From: Arthrobacter caoxuetaonis
Lineage (GTDB): Bacteria > Actinomycetota > Actinomycetes > Actinomycetales > Micrococcaceae
Reading direction: 5' to 3'
Assembly: GCF_023921125.1 (NCBI RefSeq)
Contig: NZ_CP099466.1
Coordinates: forward strand, 3,224,001 to 3,288,000
Length of the DNA: 64,000 nucleotides
The notes beneath the pieces are model-generated. The model was given only the letters and a program-made list of their open reading frames with translations. It was not told the origin of the DNA and did no database searches. A program made the position numbers and the translations under genes. Positions 54,915 through 63,303 of this stretch are shown here, piece by piece. The number at the start of each line of letters is the position of its first letter. Position 1 is the stretch's first letter.

Positions 54915-55696
54915 GCACCTGGGCCCTGGAACTGGACTCGGTGACGGTCAGGTACGACGACGTCACGGCCCTCGACGAGGTCAGCCTCGCGGTGGCGCCC
55001 GGGCGGGTCTGCGGCCTGATCGGCATGAACGGCTCCGGCAAGTCGACCCTCTTCAAGTCCCTGATGGGCCTTGTGAAGCCGGTCTCCGGAATAGTCCGGA
55101 TCAGCGGACTGCCTCCCGCCAAGGCCCGCAAATCCGGACTGGTTGCCTACGTTCCGCAGAGCGAGGACGTCGACTGGTCGTTTCCGCTCAGCGTGCGGGA
55201 TGTGGTGATGACCGGCCGCTACGGCCATATGGGCCCCGCCCGCCGTCCCCGTCCGGCGGACCGCAACGCCGTTTCCGAGGCACTGGAACGGGTGGAACTT
55301 ACTGACGTGGCGGACCGGCAGATCGGACGGCTCTCCGGCGGCCAGAAGAAACGCGCCTTCGTAGCCCGCGGCATCGCCCAGGGCGCGTCGGTGATGTTGC
55401 TTGATGAGCCGTTCGCCGGCGTCGACAAGCGCTCCGAGGCGACCATCACCGCACTGCTGCGGGAGCTGGCCTCAGCCGGGAGGACCATCCTGGTCTCCAC
55501 CCATGACCTGCATGCCCTGCCCCAGCTCGCTGACGAGGCGGCCCTGCTGATGCGGCGTGTCCTGGCGCACGGCAGCCCGCAGGAAGTGCTGCGTCCCGAA
55601 CAGCTGGCGCGCGCCTTCGGCCTGGACATGCCCGACGGCGGCACACCGGCCAGCGCGCCCGAAGTCGCCGGCCTCCCGGAAGGCGCCCGGCCATGA
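54911..55696 (+). CDS. mntB: Manganese-type ABC transporter ATP-binding protein
   Basis: 261 aa, ATGA overlap with mntA. Walker A IGMNGSGKST, Q-loop YVPQSEDVDWSFPLSVRDVV, signature LSGGQKKRAFVA, Walker B VMLLDEPFAGVD. The stretch DVVMTGRYGHMG is characteristic of Mn/Fe importers (MntB/SitB) rather than ZnuC. It overlaps the permease gene by 4 nt. Confidence 0.9.
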   Translation: MSTWALELDSVTVRYDDVTALDEVSLAVAPGRVCGLIGMNGSGKSTLFKSLMGLVKPVSGIVRISGLPPAKARKSGLVAYVPQSEDVDWSFPLSVRDVVMTGRYGHMGPARRPRPADRNAVSEALERVELTDVADRQIGRLSGGQKKRAFVARGIAQGASVMLLDEPFAGVDKRSEATITALLRELASAGRTILVSTHDLHALPQLADEAALLMRRVLAHGSPQEVLRPEQLARAFGLDMPDGGTPASAPEVAGLPEGARP

Positions 55697-56574
55697 TCGA
55701 GCTGCTCACCGAACCCCTCGCCTACGACTTCATGGTCCGCGCCCTGGCCACCGCCGTCATTGCCTCGGTGGTCTGTGGGGTCCTCTCCTGCTGGCTCGTC
55801 CTGATCGGCTGGTCGCTGATGGGCGACGCCGTTTCCCATGCCGTGCTGCCCGGCGTCGTCCTCGCGTACCTGGTGGGAGCGCCCTTCGCCCTGGGCGCAG
55901 TGGTTTTCGGGTTCCTGGCTGTCGGGCTGATCGGCCTCGTCCGCGACACCAGCCGGGTGAAGGAGGACGCGGCGATCGGAATCGTGTTCACCACGCTGTT
56001 CGCCGCCGGCCTCGTGCTGATCTCCGTGACCCCCAGCCACACGGACCTGAACCACATCATCTTCGGCAACCTGCTCGGCGTCAGCTCCGCGGACCTGCTG
56101 CAGGTCGCCGTCCTCGCCGCGCTGACCCTGGGCGTCCTGCTCTTCAAGCGGCGCGACTTCACCCTCTACGCCTTCGACCGGACCCATGCCCACGCCGTCG
56201 GGCTCAATCCCCGGCTGCTCGGAGCGGCGCTGCTGGGCCTGCTGGCGCTGACCGCCGTCGTCGCGCTTCAGGCCGTTGGCGTGATCCTGGTGGTGGCCAT
56301 GCTGATCATCCCCGGCGCGGCGGCATACCTGCTGACCGACAAGTTTTCCGCCATGCTCTGGATCGCACCCGCAATTGCGGCGGGCTGTGCCGTCTCGGGC
56401 GTCTACGCGAGCTACTACCTGGACACCGCGACGGGCCCCATGGTGGTGCTCGCCCAGGGCGCCGTATTCACCCTGGCCTACCTCTTTAGCCCACGTCAGG
56501 GCGTTCTTGGACGCGGACTTGCCGCACGCCGCCGGGTCCGCGCCGCACGGCAAACCCCTATGATTGGCGCATGA
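55693..56574 (+). CDS. mntC: Manganese-type ABC transporter permease
   Basis: 293 aa, ATGA overlap with mntB. ABC-3 family permease: VVCGVLSCWLVLIGWSLMGDAVSHAVLPGV, VKEDAAIGIVFTTLFAAGLVLIS, HIIFGNLLGVSSADLL and AVGVILVVAMLIIPGAAAYLLT, about eight spans. Its stop overlaps the IclR start (ATGA), so the regulator is made with the transporter. Confidence 0.9.
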   Translation: MIELLTEPLAYDFMVRALATAVIASVVCGVLSCWLVLIGWSLMGDAVSHAVLPGVVLAYLVGAPFALGAVVFGFLAVGLIGLVRDTSRVKEDAAIGIVFTTLFAAGLVLISVTPSHTDLNHIIFGNLLGVSSADLLQVAVLAALTLGVLLFKRRDFTLYAFDRTHAHAVGLNPRLLGAALLGLLALTAVVALQAVGVILVVAMLIIPGAAAYLLTDKFSAMLWIAPAIAAGCAVSGVYASYYLDTATGPMVVLAQGAVFTLAYLFSPRQGVLGRGLAARRRVRAARQTPMIGA

Positions 56575-57287
56575 CTTCTGCTGCGTCGCCGGGTTCCGGA
56601 TCCCAGTCCCAGACCCTCTCCCGCGGCATCCAGGCGCTGGAACTGCTGGCTGAGGCCGAAACTCCGCTGAGCATTGCCGAGCTGTCGGTGGGCCTGGGCG
56701 TGCACCGCTCCATCGCGTACCGGATCCTGCGGACGCTCGAAGCGCATTCGCTCGTAATGCGCGACGACGCCGGCCGGGTTTCCGCTGCGCCCGGACTCGC
56801 CGCGCTGGCCCGGGGTGTGTCCCGCGACCTCCAGTCTGCTTCCCTGCCGGAACTCACCGTCCTGGCAAACGAGCTCGCCATGACTGCGTTCATCGCGGTC
56901 TGGGACCAGCACGACTGCGTCACCCTGGTCACCGTCGAGCCCCGGCACAGCCGCACCGCGCTGGTCCAGCGCCCCGGCACCCGGCACTCATTCACCGCCG
57001 GTGCGCCGGGCATCGCCATCCAGTCCGCCGTCTCGGAGGAGCACTGGAACCGGCTCGCCCCCGGACAGCCCTACCGCGAGGAAGCGAAACTGGCCCGCCA
57101 GCGCGGCTACGCGACCAGCCACAGCGAAGTCATCGAGGGGGTCGGGTCCGTCGCGGTTCCGGTCCAGGTGCCCGGCCAGCTGCCGGCGTCGCTGTCCGTG
57201 GTGTACTTCGGTCCCGGCAAGGACGATGCCGGCATCGGCGCCCGGCTCATTGAAAGTGTCCGCCAGATCGAGGCGCAGCTGCACTAG
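56571..57287 (+). CDS. IclR-family regulator in the manganese operon
   Basis: 238 aa, ATGA overlap with mntC. N-terminal wHTH: LSRGIQALELLAEAETPLSIAELSVGLGVHRSIAYRILRTLE; the C-terminal effector domain is shorter than usual (LTVLANELAMTAFIAVWDQH, VIEGVGSVAVPVQVPG). IclR proteins normally sense organic metabolites, so co-translation with a metal importer is unexpected. No metal-binding motif is visible in it. Confidence 0.88.
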   Translation: MTSAASPGSGSQSQTLSRGIQALELLAEAETPLSIAELSVGLGVHRSIAYRILRTLEAHSLVMRDDAGRVSAAPGLAALARGVSRDLQSASLPELTVLANELAMTAFIAVWDQHDCVTLVTVEPRHSRTALVQRPGTRHSFTAGAPGIAIQSAVSEEHWNRLAPGQPYREEAKLARQRGYATSHSEVIEGVGSVAVPVQVPGQLPASLSVVYFGPGKDDAGIGARLIESVRQIEAQLH

Positions 57288-57380
57288 GGCCCGCGTTCCG
57301 GGGGAAAACTCCGGAGCCTGCGCGGTTAGGCAAGGTTTCTCTTGCTGGCAACCGGCGCCAAAGGAGCCTAAAACGAAAGC

Positions 57381-59315
57381 ATGGCCCTTAACCGTGTGTC
57401 CTTTCAGAAGGCAGTCCGGACCTATCCGGTGGTGGCGTCGACAGTAGTGGTACTCGCCGCCGTCCTCATGCTGTGGGGGGCCGGTGCCGCAGGCCCCGCG
57501 CAGTGGATCGCCAGCCTGTACACGCTGGGAATCGTGGCGGTGACCGGCGTCGGGATGGTCCGTGACATCAAGCGCGGCCACTACGGCCTGGATATCCTGG
57601 CTGTCATCGCCATGCTGGCCACCGTCGCCGTGGGTGAGTACCTTGCTTCGCTGATCATCGTCCTGATGCTCTCCGGAGGAGAGGCACTGGAGGACTACGC
57701 CGCCGGGCGGGCCAAGGGAGAACTCGACGCACTGCTGGACCGCGCGCCGCAGATCGCGCACCGGCTGCCCGACGACGCTGACACCGGCGGAACACCGAAG
57801 CCGGGGCGCGAGCTGGCTGAGGATATTCCCGCCACCGAGGTCTGCGTGGGCGAGACCCTGCTCATCAAACCCTCCGAAGTGGTCCCCGTTGACGGCGTGC
57901 TGCTCTCAGCAGCCGCGTCCTTCGACGAGTCGTCCCTGACGGGTGAGTCCATTCCGGTTGCCCGCACCGCGGGAGAAGCGGTGATGAGCGGTTCGGTCAA
58001 CGGCACGCAGGCGGTCCGGATCCGGGCCACCGCGACGACGGCGGACAGCCAGTACCAGCGGATCGTCGCCCTGGTCCGGGACGCTGCGGCGTCCAGGGCT
58101 CCGGTGGTCCGGCTCGCGGACCGGTTCGCGATTCCCTTCACTCTTGTCTCCCTGCTGATCGCAGGAATTGCCTGGGCGGTTTCCGGCGACCCGGTGCGGT
58201 TCGCTGAAGTGCTGGTCCTGGCCACGCCCTGCCCGCTGCTGATTGCCGCGCCGGTCGCCTTCATGGGCGGCATGAGCCGTTCGGCACGGCACGGCATCAT
58301 CGTCAAGGGCGGCGCCACGCTGGAACAGCTCGCCACCGCCAGGACCGCGGCCTTCGACAAGACCGGCACCCTGACGTACGGCCGCCCGGAGCTGGTGTCC
58401 GTGAATGCGCAGCCGGGTTTCAGCGCGGAGGAGCTGCTGGGGCTGGCTGCGTCCGCGGAGCAGTACTCCTCCCACGTCCTGGCCGCCTCCGTGCTGGCCG
58501 CCGCGGAGGAGCGCGGCCTGCCCGTTTCCCCGGCGGACACCGCACAGGAAGTGGCAACCAACGGCGTCGAGGCCCTCATTCACGGCCAAACCGTCCGGGT
58601 GGGCAAGCGCCGGTTCATTGAGGAAGTGGACCCGTCTGCCGGAAGCGTGGACCTCTCCCCCGGCCAGATGGTGGTCTACCTCAGCGTGGACGGCCGGTTT
58701 GCCGGCAGCCTGATCCTCAGCGACACCGCACGCCCGAACGCTGCCGCCACTCTGGACCGGCTGCGCAGCCTGGGCATCCGCGACACCGTGATGCTGACCG
58801 GAGACGGACAGGTGACTGCCAACAGCATCGCCGCCGCCGTCGGCATCTCCGATGTGCACGCGGAGCTGCTGCCGGAGGACAAGGTCAACGCCGTAGCCGC
58901 CCTCGAGCTGCGGCCGGTCATCATGGTGGGCGACGGCGTCAACGATGCCCCGGTGCTGGCGGCGGCCGACGTCGGAATCGCCATGGGTGCGCGCGGTTCG
59001 ACCGCGGCCAGTGAGTCCGCCGACGCAGTGATCGTTGCCGATGACATCTCCAAGGTCGCCACGGCCATGGACATCAGCAAGCGGACCCTGCGGGTAGCGC
59101 TGGGCAGCATCTGGCTGGGCATTGCCCTGAGCCTGGTCCTGATGCTGGTGGCCGCCTTCGGGTTCATCCCGGCCGTTGCCGGTGCCCTAACCCAGGAACT
59201 GGTGGACCTGGCCACCATCCTGAACGCCCTGCGGGCACTGCACGGCAAAACCCTGTTCCGGCGTGCGGACAAACCCGCTACGGTGGCTTCAGCGCCGATC
59301 CCCGGGTCCGTCTAG
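57381..59315 (+). CDS. P1B-type heavy-metal-transporting ATPase
   Basis: 644 aa, ATG at 57381 with AAAGGAG upstream. Motifs: TGES (187-190), membrane CPL in ATPCPLLIAAP (284-286), DKTGT (326-330, phosphorylated Asp), and VGDGVNDAPVLAAADVGIAMG hinge. There is no N-terminal CxxC metal-binding domain. The CPL motif instead of CPC argues against copper. Together with the Mn importer just upstream, an Mn, Co or Zn efflux role is plausible. Seven or eight spans. Substrate is inference only. Confidence 0.88.
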   Translation: MALNRVSFQKAVRTYPVVASTVVVLAAVLMLWGAGAAGPAQWIASLYTLGIVAVTGVGMVRDIKRGHYGLDILAVIAMLATVAVGEYLASLIIVLMLSGGEALEDYAAGRAKGELDALLDRAPQIAHRLPDDADTGGTPKPGRELAEDIPATEVCVGETLLIKPSEVVPVDGVLLSAAASFDESSLTGESIPVARTAGEAVMSGSVNGTQAVRIRATATTADSQYQRIVALVRDAAASRAPVVRLADRFAIPFTLVSLLIAGIAWAVSGDPVRFAEVLVLATPCPLLIAAPVAFMGGMSRSARHGIIVKGGATLEQLATARTAAFDKTGTLTYGRPELVSVNAQPGFSAEELLGLAASAEQYSSHVLAASVLAAAEERGLPVSPADTAQEVATNGVEALIHGQTVRVGKRRFIEEVDPSAGSVDLSPGQMVVYLSVDGRFAGSLILSDTARPNAAATLDRLRSLGIRDTVMLTGDGQVTANSIAAAVGISDVHAELLPEDKVNAVAALELRPVIMVGDGVNDAPVLAAADVGIAMGARGSTAASESADAVIVADDISKVATAMDISKRTLRVALGSIWLGIALSLVLMLVAAFGFIPAVAGALTQELVDLATILNALRALHGKTLFRRADKPATVASAPIPGSV

Positions 59316-59361
59316 CAGGGCCTTTCCCCGGCGCCGACGGCAGCCAAAGGAGGCTGAAAGC

Positions 59362-59391
59362 GTGAGCACACCCAATCGGCCGGTGGCCTAG
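59362..59391 (+). CDS. Nine-codon leader ORF before the ABC exporter (or frameshifted gene start)
   Basis: AAAGGAGG is followed by GTG at 59362 and nine codons (MSTPNRPVA) to a TAG at 59389-59391. The next frame starts with GTG at 59396, 4 nt later, without an RBS of its own. Either this is a coupled leader peptide, or one base has been lost or gained and 59362 is the true start of the ATPase. Confidence 0.4.
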   Translation: MSTPNRPVA

Positions 59392-59395
59392 TTCA

Positions 59396-60160
59396 GTGCA
59401 GCCGACGACGGCGGCGCTCTCCCTCCGCGGACTGCATAAGGCTTTCGGCGCGAAAGTCTCGGTGGACCGCGTGAGCCTGGACGTTCCGGCCGGAGCCTTC
59501 TACGGGATCGTCGGGCCCAACGGAGCAGGCAAGACGACGCTCCTGTCCATGGCTGTGGGCCTGCTCCGCCCCGATGCCGGAACCTCCGCCGTGCTGGGTA
59601 CCGATGTTTGGAGCGACAGCGTGCAGGCCAAGCGGGACCTGGGAGTCCTGCCCGATTCCCTCGCGATGCCCGAGTTCCTCACCGGCCGGGAAGTCCTGAC
59701 GTTCATGGGCCGGCTGCGCGGGCTGGCCCGTGACACAGTGGATGCCCGGGCCCAGGAGCTGCTGGCCGTGATGGACCTGCTGGGCGAGGAGCGCACGCTC
59801 GTGGTGGACTATTCCACCGGCATGCGCAGGAAGATCGGGCTTGCCACTGCTCTGCTGCACAACCCGCGGGTATTGGTCCTCGACGAGCCTTTCGAAGCGG
59901 TGGATCCTGTGTCCTCGCTGGTCCTGCGGCGGATCCTGACACGGTACGTGGCGAGGGGCGGCGCCGTGGTGCTCTCCAGCCACGTGATGCCGCTGGTCGA
60001 ACAGCTCTGCGACTCGGTGGCGGTGATGTCGCAGGGCACCATTGTTGCCAGCGGACCGCTGGACCTGGTCCGCGGGAACGGAACCCTGGAAGAGGCTTTC
60101 ACCGGCCTGGTCGAGAGCGGAGCGGGCAGTTCCGAAGGGCTGCCGTGGTTGGGGAACTGA
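59396..60160 (+). CDS. ABC exporter ATP-binding protein
   Basis: 254 aa from the GTG at 59396. Walker A VGPNGAGKTT, Walker B VLVLDEPFEAVD and H-loop LSSHVMP are intact. The signature is degenerate, YSTGMRRKIGLA instead of LSGGQ, as in some ABC-2 exporter ATPases. The start is uncertain: the strong AAAGGAGG is 34 nt further up in front of a 9-codon ORF in another frame. It overlaps the permease start by 16 nt. Confidence 0.85.
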   Translation: MQPTTAALSLRGLHKAFGAKVSVDRVSLDVPAGAFYGIVGPNGAGKTTLLSMAVGLLRPDAGTSAVLGTDVWSDSVQAKRDLGVLPDSLAMPEFLTGREVLTFMGRLRGLARDTVDARAQELLAVMDLLGEERTLVVDYSTGMRRKIGLATALLHNPRVLVLDEPFEAVDPVSSLVLRRILTRYVARGGAVVLSSHVMPLVEQLCDSVAVMSQGTIVASGPLDLVRGNGTLEEAFTGLVESGAGSSEGLPWLGN

Positions 60161-62013
60161 TCCGGATGCGGCTGGCGCTGGCCCGCAACGCGGCGGCTGC
60201 CGGTGGCGGTGCCGTTTGGAAATGGTGCGGGGCCGTCGTGGGCGGGGCCCTGGCCGTGGGGGTGGTGGTCCTCGCGGCGCTGCCGCTGCAACCGGCGTCG
60301 CTGGTTCCCGACCTGCTCGGCGTTGCCTATCTCAGCTGGCTGATCGGCTGGCTGGTGGGACCGGTGCTCTCCCCCGCGCCGCTGCTGCGGCCGTCCTACC
60401 TGGCAATGCTCCCGATGCCGCGGCGCAGGCTGGCGGCCGGGCTCCTGGTCGCCGGGTTCTTCGGTCTGTCCAGCGCCGTGACCGGGGTGCTTTTCACCAG
60501 CCTGGTGGTCTATGCCGTTCGCCTGGGAGTGTTTCCCGCGCTCCTGTCCCTGCCGCTGGCCGCACTCCAGATGTGCCTGCTGGTGCTGATGTCCCGGGTA
60601 GCCTACGTGGTCTTTGGCCGGCTGGCCCGGGCCCGCAGCGGGGCGGCACTGAACGGGCTGCTGCTCGCCGTCGTGCTGGTGCTGACCCAATCGGGCTGGA
60701 TGCTGTTCGTCGGGCTGGCCGCTTCCGGCCTGCTGGAGCAGGGCTTTCCGGCGGGCATATCAGCGGCCCTGAGGTGGGCGCCGTCGGGGTGGGCCCTCGC
60801 CGCGGTGGAATCGGCGGGCGCGGGAAACTGGGCACAGACGGTGGCCGCTGTCACGGGGATGCTGGTCTTTGGCGCGGTCCTGCTGATCCTGTGGAGCACC
60901 ACCCTGGGCGAGGCCCGCGGCGCCCGGGCGCTGGTCCGCGGTTCCGCCGGCCGCCGCACACCGCGCAGCATGATCCTGCCGGCCGCAGCCGTGCTGCAGA
61001 AGGAACTGCGCAGCTGGGTCCGTGATCCGTCCCGGCTGGCAGCCGTGACCACCCCGCTGGCATGGGGCCTGCTCACCGCTGTGCTGCCGCTGACCTACGG
61101 TTCGGCTGATCTGCTGCCCTGGGCCGGGACGCTTATTGCGGTCATGGGCGCGAGCATGTGCGCCAATCTGTACGGCTTCGACGGCACCGGGGTGTGGCTG
61201 GCCCTGCAAAGCGGCACTGAACGGGCGGACGTGCGGGGCCGGCAGTGGGCGTACCTGTCCCTGTTTGGTCCCGTGTCGCTGCTGGCCACCGTTGCCGGTA
61301 CGGCCTGGTCCGGGCTGGACTGGGCGTGGCCGTGGGCGCTGGCGGGGGTGGCAGGAGCGGTTGGCGGGGGTGCCGGGCTGATCGCCTGGACCTCCGTGGC
61401 AGCACCCGTTCCAGGACCCGATGCCACCGATCGGGCCGAGAACCCGGCGGAGGGAACGGAGGGCGTTGGGCCGGCATTCGCCGTGTTCTTCGCGGCGTTC
61501 ATCCCTCCGCTGCCGGGGTTGGCGGTTGTGCTGGCGGGAACGCTGACGGGATCGCCTGCACTGCAGTGGGCCGGGGTGCTGGCTGGTGCGTCCACCGGGG
61601 TCCTGCTGGCCTGGGGGCTGGGCCGGCTGGCTGCCGCCCGGCTTGTCCGGACCGGCCCGGAACTCCTGCAGCTGATGCGTACCCGGCATGCCGCACCGGC
61701 CAAAACCGCCGGCCCCACCCAGGAGCCGGAACTCACCGGGCGGGAAAGCACACTGGTACTTCTTGGCTGGATTGCCGGGCCGCTGGCAGGCATTGCGCAG
61801 GGTCTGGTTCCGGCGGTTCTCAAGCTGACCGGCAACACCGACGTGCGTGTCTGGTTCCTGGCCATGTACTTGCCGGAACCGTGGGGCTGGCTCACCAGCA
61901 TCGGCATGATGCTGCTTGGCGCGGCGCTGACCCGGATGGCACTTCAGGTGCGGAGGCGTGCTGCGGGAAATGCAGTGCCCGAAGCCGCCCCGGCCGTCCA
62001 GGCCAGCGGCTGA
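60145..62013 (+). CDS. ABC exporter membrane protein, 622 aa
   Basis: GTG start at 60145 inside the end of the ATPase gene. About twelve hydrophobic segments, so it is roughly twice the size of a usual ABC-2 permease and may be a fused dimer. The middle has KELRSWVRDPSRLAAVTTPLAWG, a pattern also seen after TM helices in such exporters. A low-complexity cytoplasmic loop (about 425-440) contains PVPGPDATDRAENPAEGTEG. Function in export of an unknown substrate, with the ATPase upstream. Confidence 0.75.
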   Translation: MVGELIRMRLALARNAAAAGGGAVWKWCGAVVGGALAVGVVVLAALPLQPASLVPDLLGVAYLSWLIGWLVGPVLSPAPLLRPSYLAMLPMPRRRLAAGLLVAGFFGLSSAVTGVLFTSLVVYAVRLGVFPALLSLPLAALQMCLLVLMSRVAYVVFGRLARARSGAALNGLLLAVVLVLTQSGWMLFVGLAASGLLEQGFPAGISAALRWAPSGWALAAVESAGAGNWAQTVAAVTGMLVFGAVLLILWSTTLGEARGARALVRGSAGRRTPRSMILPAAAVLQKELRSWVRDPSRLAAVTTPLAWGLLTAVLPLTYGSADLLPWAGTLIAVMGASMCANLYGFDGTGVWLALQSGTERADVRGRQWAYLSLFGPVSLLATVAGTAWSGLDWAWPWALAGVAGAVGGGAGLIAWTSVAAPVPGPDATDRAENPAEGTEGVGPAFAVFFAAFIPPLPGLAVVLAGTLTGSPALQWAGVLAGASTGVLLAWGLGRLAAARLVRTGPELLQLMRTRHAAPAKTAGPTQEPELTGRESTLVLLGWIAGPLAGIAQGLVPAVLKLTGNTDVRVWFLAMYLPEPWGWLTSIGMMLLGAALTRMALQVRRRAAGNAVPEAAPAVQASG

Positions 62014-62017
62014 CAGG

Positions 62018-62332
62018 TCAGGGTTGCAGCCCGGCAAGCAAACTGTTGGGCCCCGGACCCTTGTCGGTTTCCAGGATGTACTGGATGGGGATGGCACCGG
62101 TTGCGGCCACGCCCTTGAACACACGCACGCGGTGGCGGATGTCCCCTTCCAACCCGTCCCCGCGGACCAGGCGGGAGAAAATCGGAGCAGCCACGGAGGT
62201 GCTGCCGGTCTTCTCACACCAGATGATGTACATGCCATAGAGGTCCGCGGCGGGAAGTACGGCACTGTCATCGAGGTCCCGGACGGTGCATTCGTCGAGG
62301 AATTGGCGAACCTGCTGCTTGTGGATGTCCAT
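62018..62332 (-). CDS. Small protein with a D5-primase-like C-terminal winged helix
   Basis: 104 aa from the ATG at 62332; longer starts run into the intergenic operator region. Residues about 5-75 (QQVRQFLDECTVRDL, then ADLYGMYIIWCEKTGSTSVAAPIFSRLVRGDGLE) match the pattern LY-x2-Y-x2-WC-x3-G-x10-F-x2-L of the D5/P4-type primase C-terminal domain. That domain is a DNA-binding winged helix of phage and plasmid primases, but no primase or helicase domain is present. Possibly a small DNA-binding protein. Divergent from TetR. Confidence 0.55.
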   Translation of the reverse strand: MDIHKQQVRQFLDECTVRDLDDSAVLPAADLYGMYIIWCEKTGSTSVAAPIFSRLVRGDGLEGDIRHRVRVFKGVAATGAIPIQYILETDKGPGPNSLLAGLQP

Positions 62333-62482
62333 GATTCTCAGCTCTGAAGGTTGTGCGTGGGTGATGCGTTGGGGCCCGGGAATGGATCGAGTGCCGCTGC
62401 GCCCTGGGCGGGTCATCATGCGCGGACGGAGGAATCGGCGGTGGGCAGCTGCACAGGGGCTGGTAGCTGGAAGCCAGGAATG

Positions 62483-62510
62483 GTCTACACCGTAGACGCT
62501 AGCTGTAGAC
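62483..62510. promoter_or_regulatory. Probable TetR operator cluster
   Basis: GTCTACACCGTAGAC (62483-62497) is an inverted repeat with a 3-nt centre, and TGTAGAC (62504-62510) is a third half-site in the same orientation as the second. It lies between the divergent 62332 and TetR genes, 68 nt before the TetR start, and could control both. Confidence 0.6.
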
Positions 62511-62577
62511 TGCCTACTAAGCAACCTTACGGATAGAGTTCCGGTGTGCTCTTTCCCCTCAACGGAACGGATTGTCC

Positions 62578-63303
62578 ATGCCAGCTCCGCCGCGGATCCC
62601 GTCCAGTCCAGGGAACAAAAAGCCCCGGCTGAACCGCGATTTGGTGCTCAGCACCGCCCTGAAGCTGGTGGACTCGATCGGACTGGACTCTCTGAGCATG
62701 CGCCGGCTGGGCCAGGAGCTGAACTGCGACCCGATGGCTCTCTACCGCTACGCCGCCAACCGGGCAGAGCTGCTCGACGGAGTCACCGAACTGGTCCTGA
62801 ACGAACTGGCCATCGACCCGGACGCCTCGGACTGGCAGCGTCAGCTGCGAGCCACCGCCCATGATGTACGGCAGCTGGCGCTCCGCCACCCCAATGCCGT
62901 GCCGCTTCTGGTCACCCGGCCGCTCTCCACCCCGCTGGGGCTGCGGCCGCTGGGAATGCTGCGGCCGCTGGAGCTGATCGTGGCGCTGCTGATCCGGGCC
63001 GGCTTTGCACCGGCGGATGCACTGCACGCCTACCGGACCTATTACGGATTCCTCTACGGCCACATTCTCAACGAACTCCAGGAACTCGTTGTGAACCCGG
63101 AGGAAGAGGACCCGGTACTGCGCCTTGGCCTCTACCGGCTCCCGTCGAAGGATTTCCCCCACCTCCGGTCCCTGGCGCCGGTCCTGGCAGAGTACGACGG
63201 CGCTGCCGAGCTTGATGAAGGGCTGGATATCCTGCTCACGGGGCTGGCCCAGAAACTCGGCGGCGGGCCCGGCCCGCAGCTCGCAGGCCCTACTTCCCGC
63301 TGA
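62578..63303 (+). CDS. TetR-family regulator (tetracycline-repressor-like C-terminal domain)
   Basis: 241 aa from the ATG at 62578 (a TTG two codons up is an alternative). HTH: LVLSTALKLVDSIGLDSLSMRRLGQELNCDPMALYRYAANRAELL. The C-terminal part (LRATAHDVRQLALRHPNAVPLLVTRP, DEGLDILLTGLAQKLGG) resembles the TetR_C_1 domain of drug-responsive repressors. Its stop overlaps the convergent aldo/keto reductase by 14 nt. The nearby efflux genes (59.4-62.0 kb) are possible targets. Confidence 0.88.
   Translation: MPAPPRIPSSPGNKKPRLNRDLVLSTALKLVDSIGLDSLSMRRLGQELNCDPMALYRYAANRAELLDGVTELVLNELAIDPDASDWQRQLRATAHDVRQLALRHPNAVPLLVTRPLSTPLGLRPLGMLRPLELIVALLIRAGFAPADALHAYRTYYGFLYGHILNELQELVVNPEEEDPVLRLGLYRLPSKDFPHLRSLAPVLAEYDGAAELDEGLDILLTGLAQKLGGGPGPQLAGPTSR

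Noticed and set aside
57310..57360. Second iron or manganese box (TTAGGCAAGG) before the P1B ATPase
   Set aside because: Only one half-site matches; the other half does not continue the inverted repeat.
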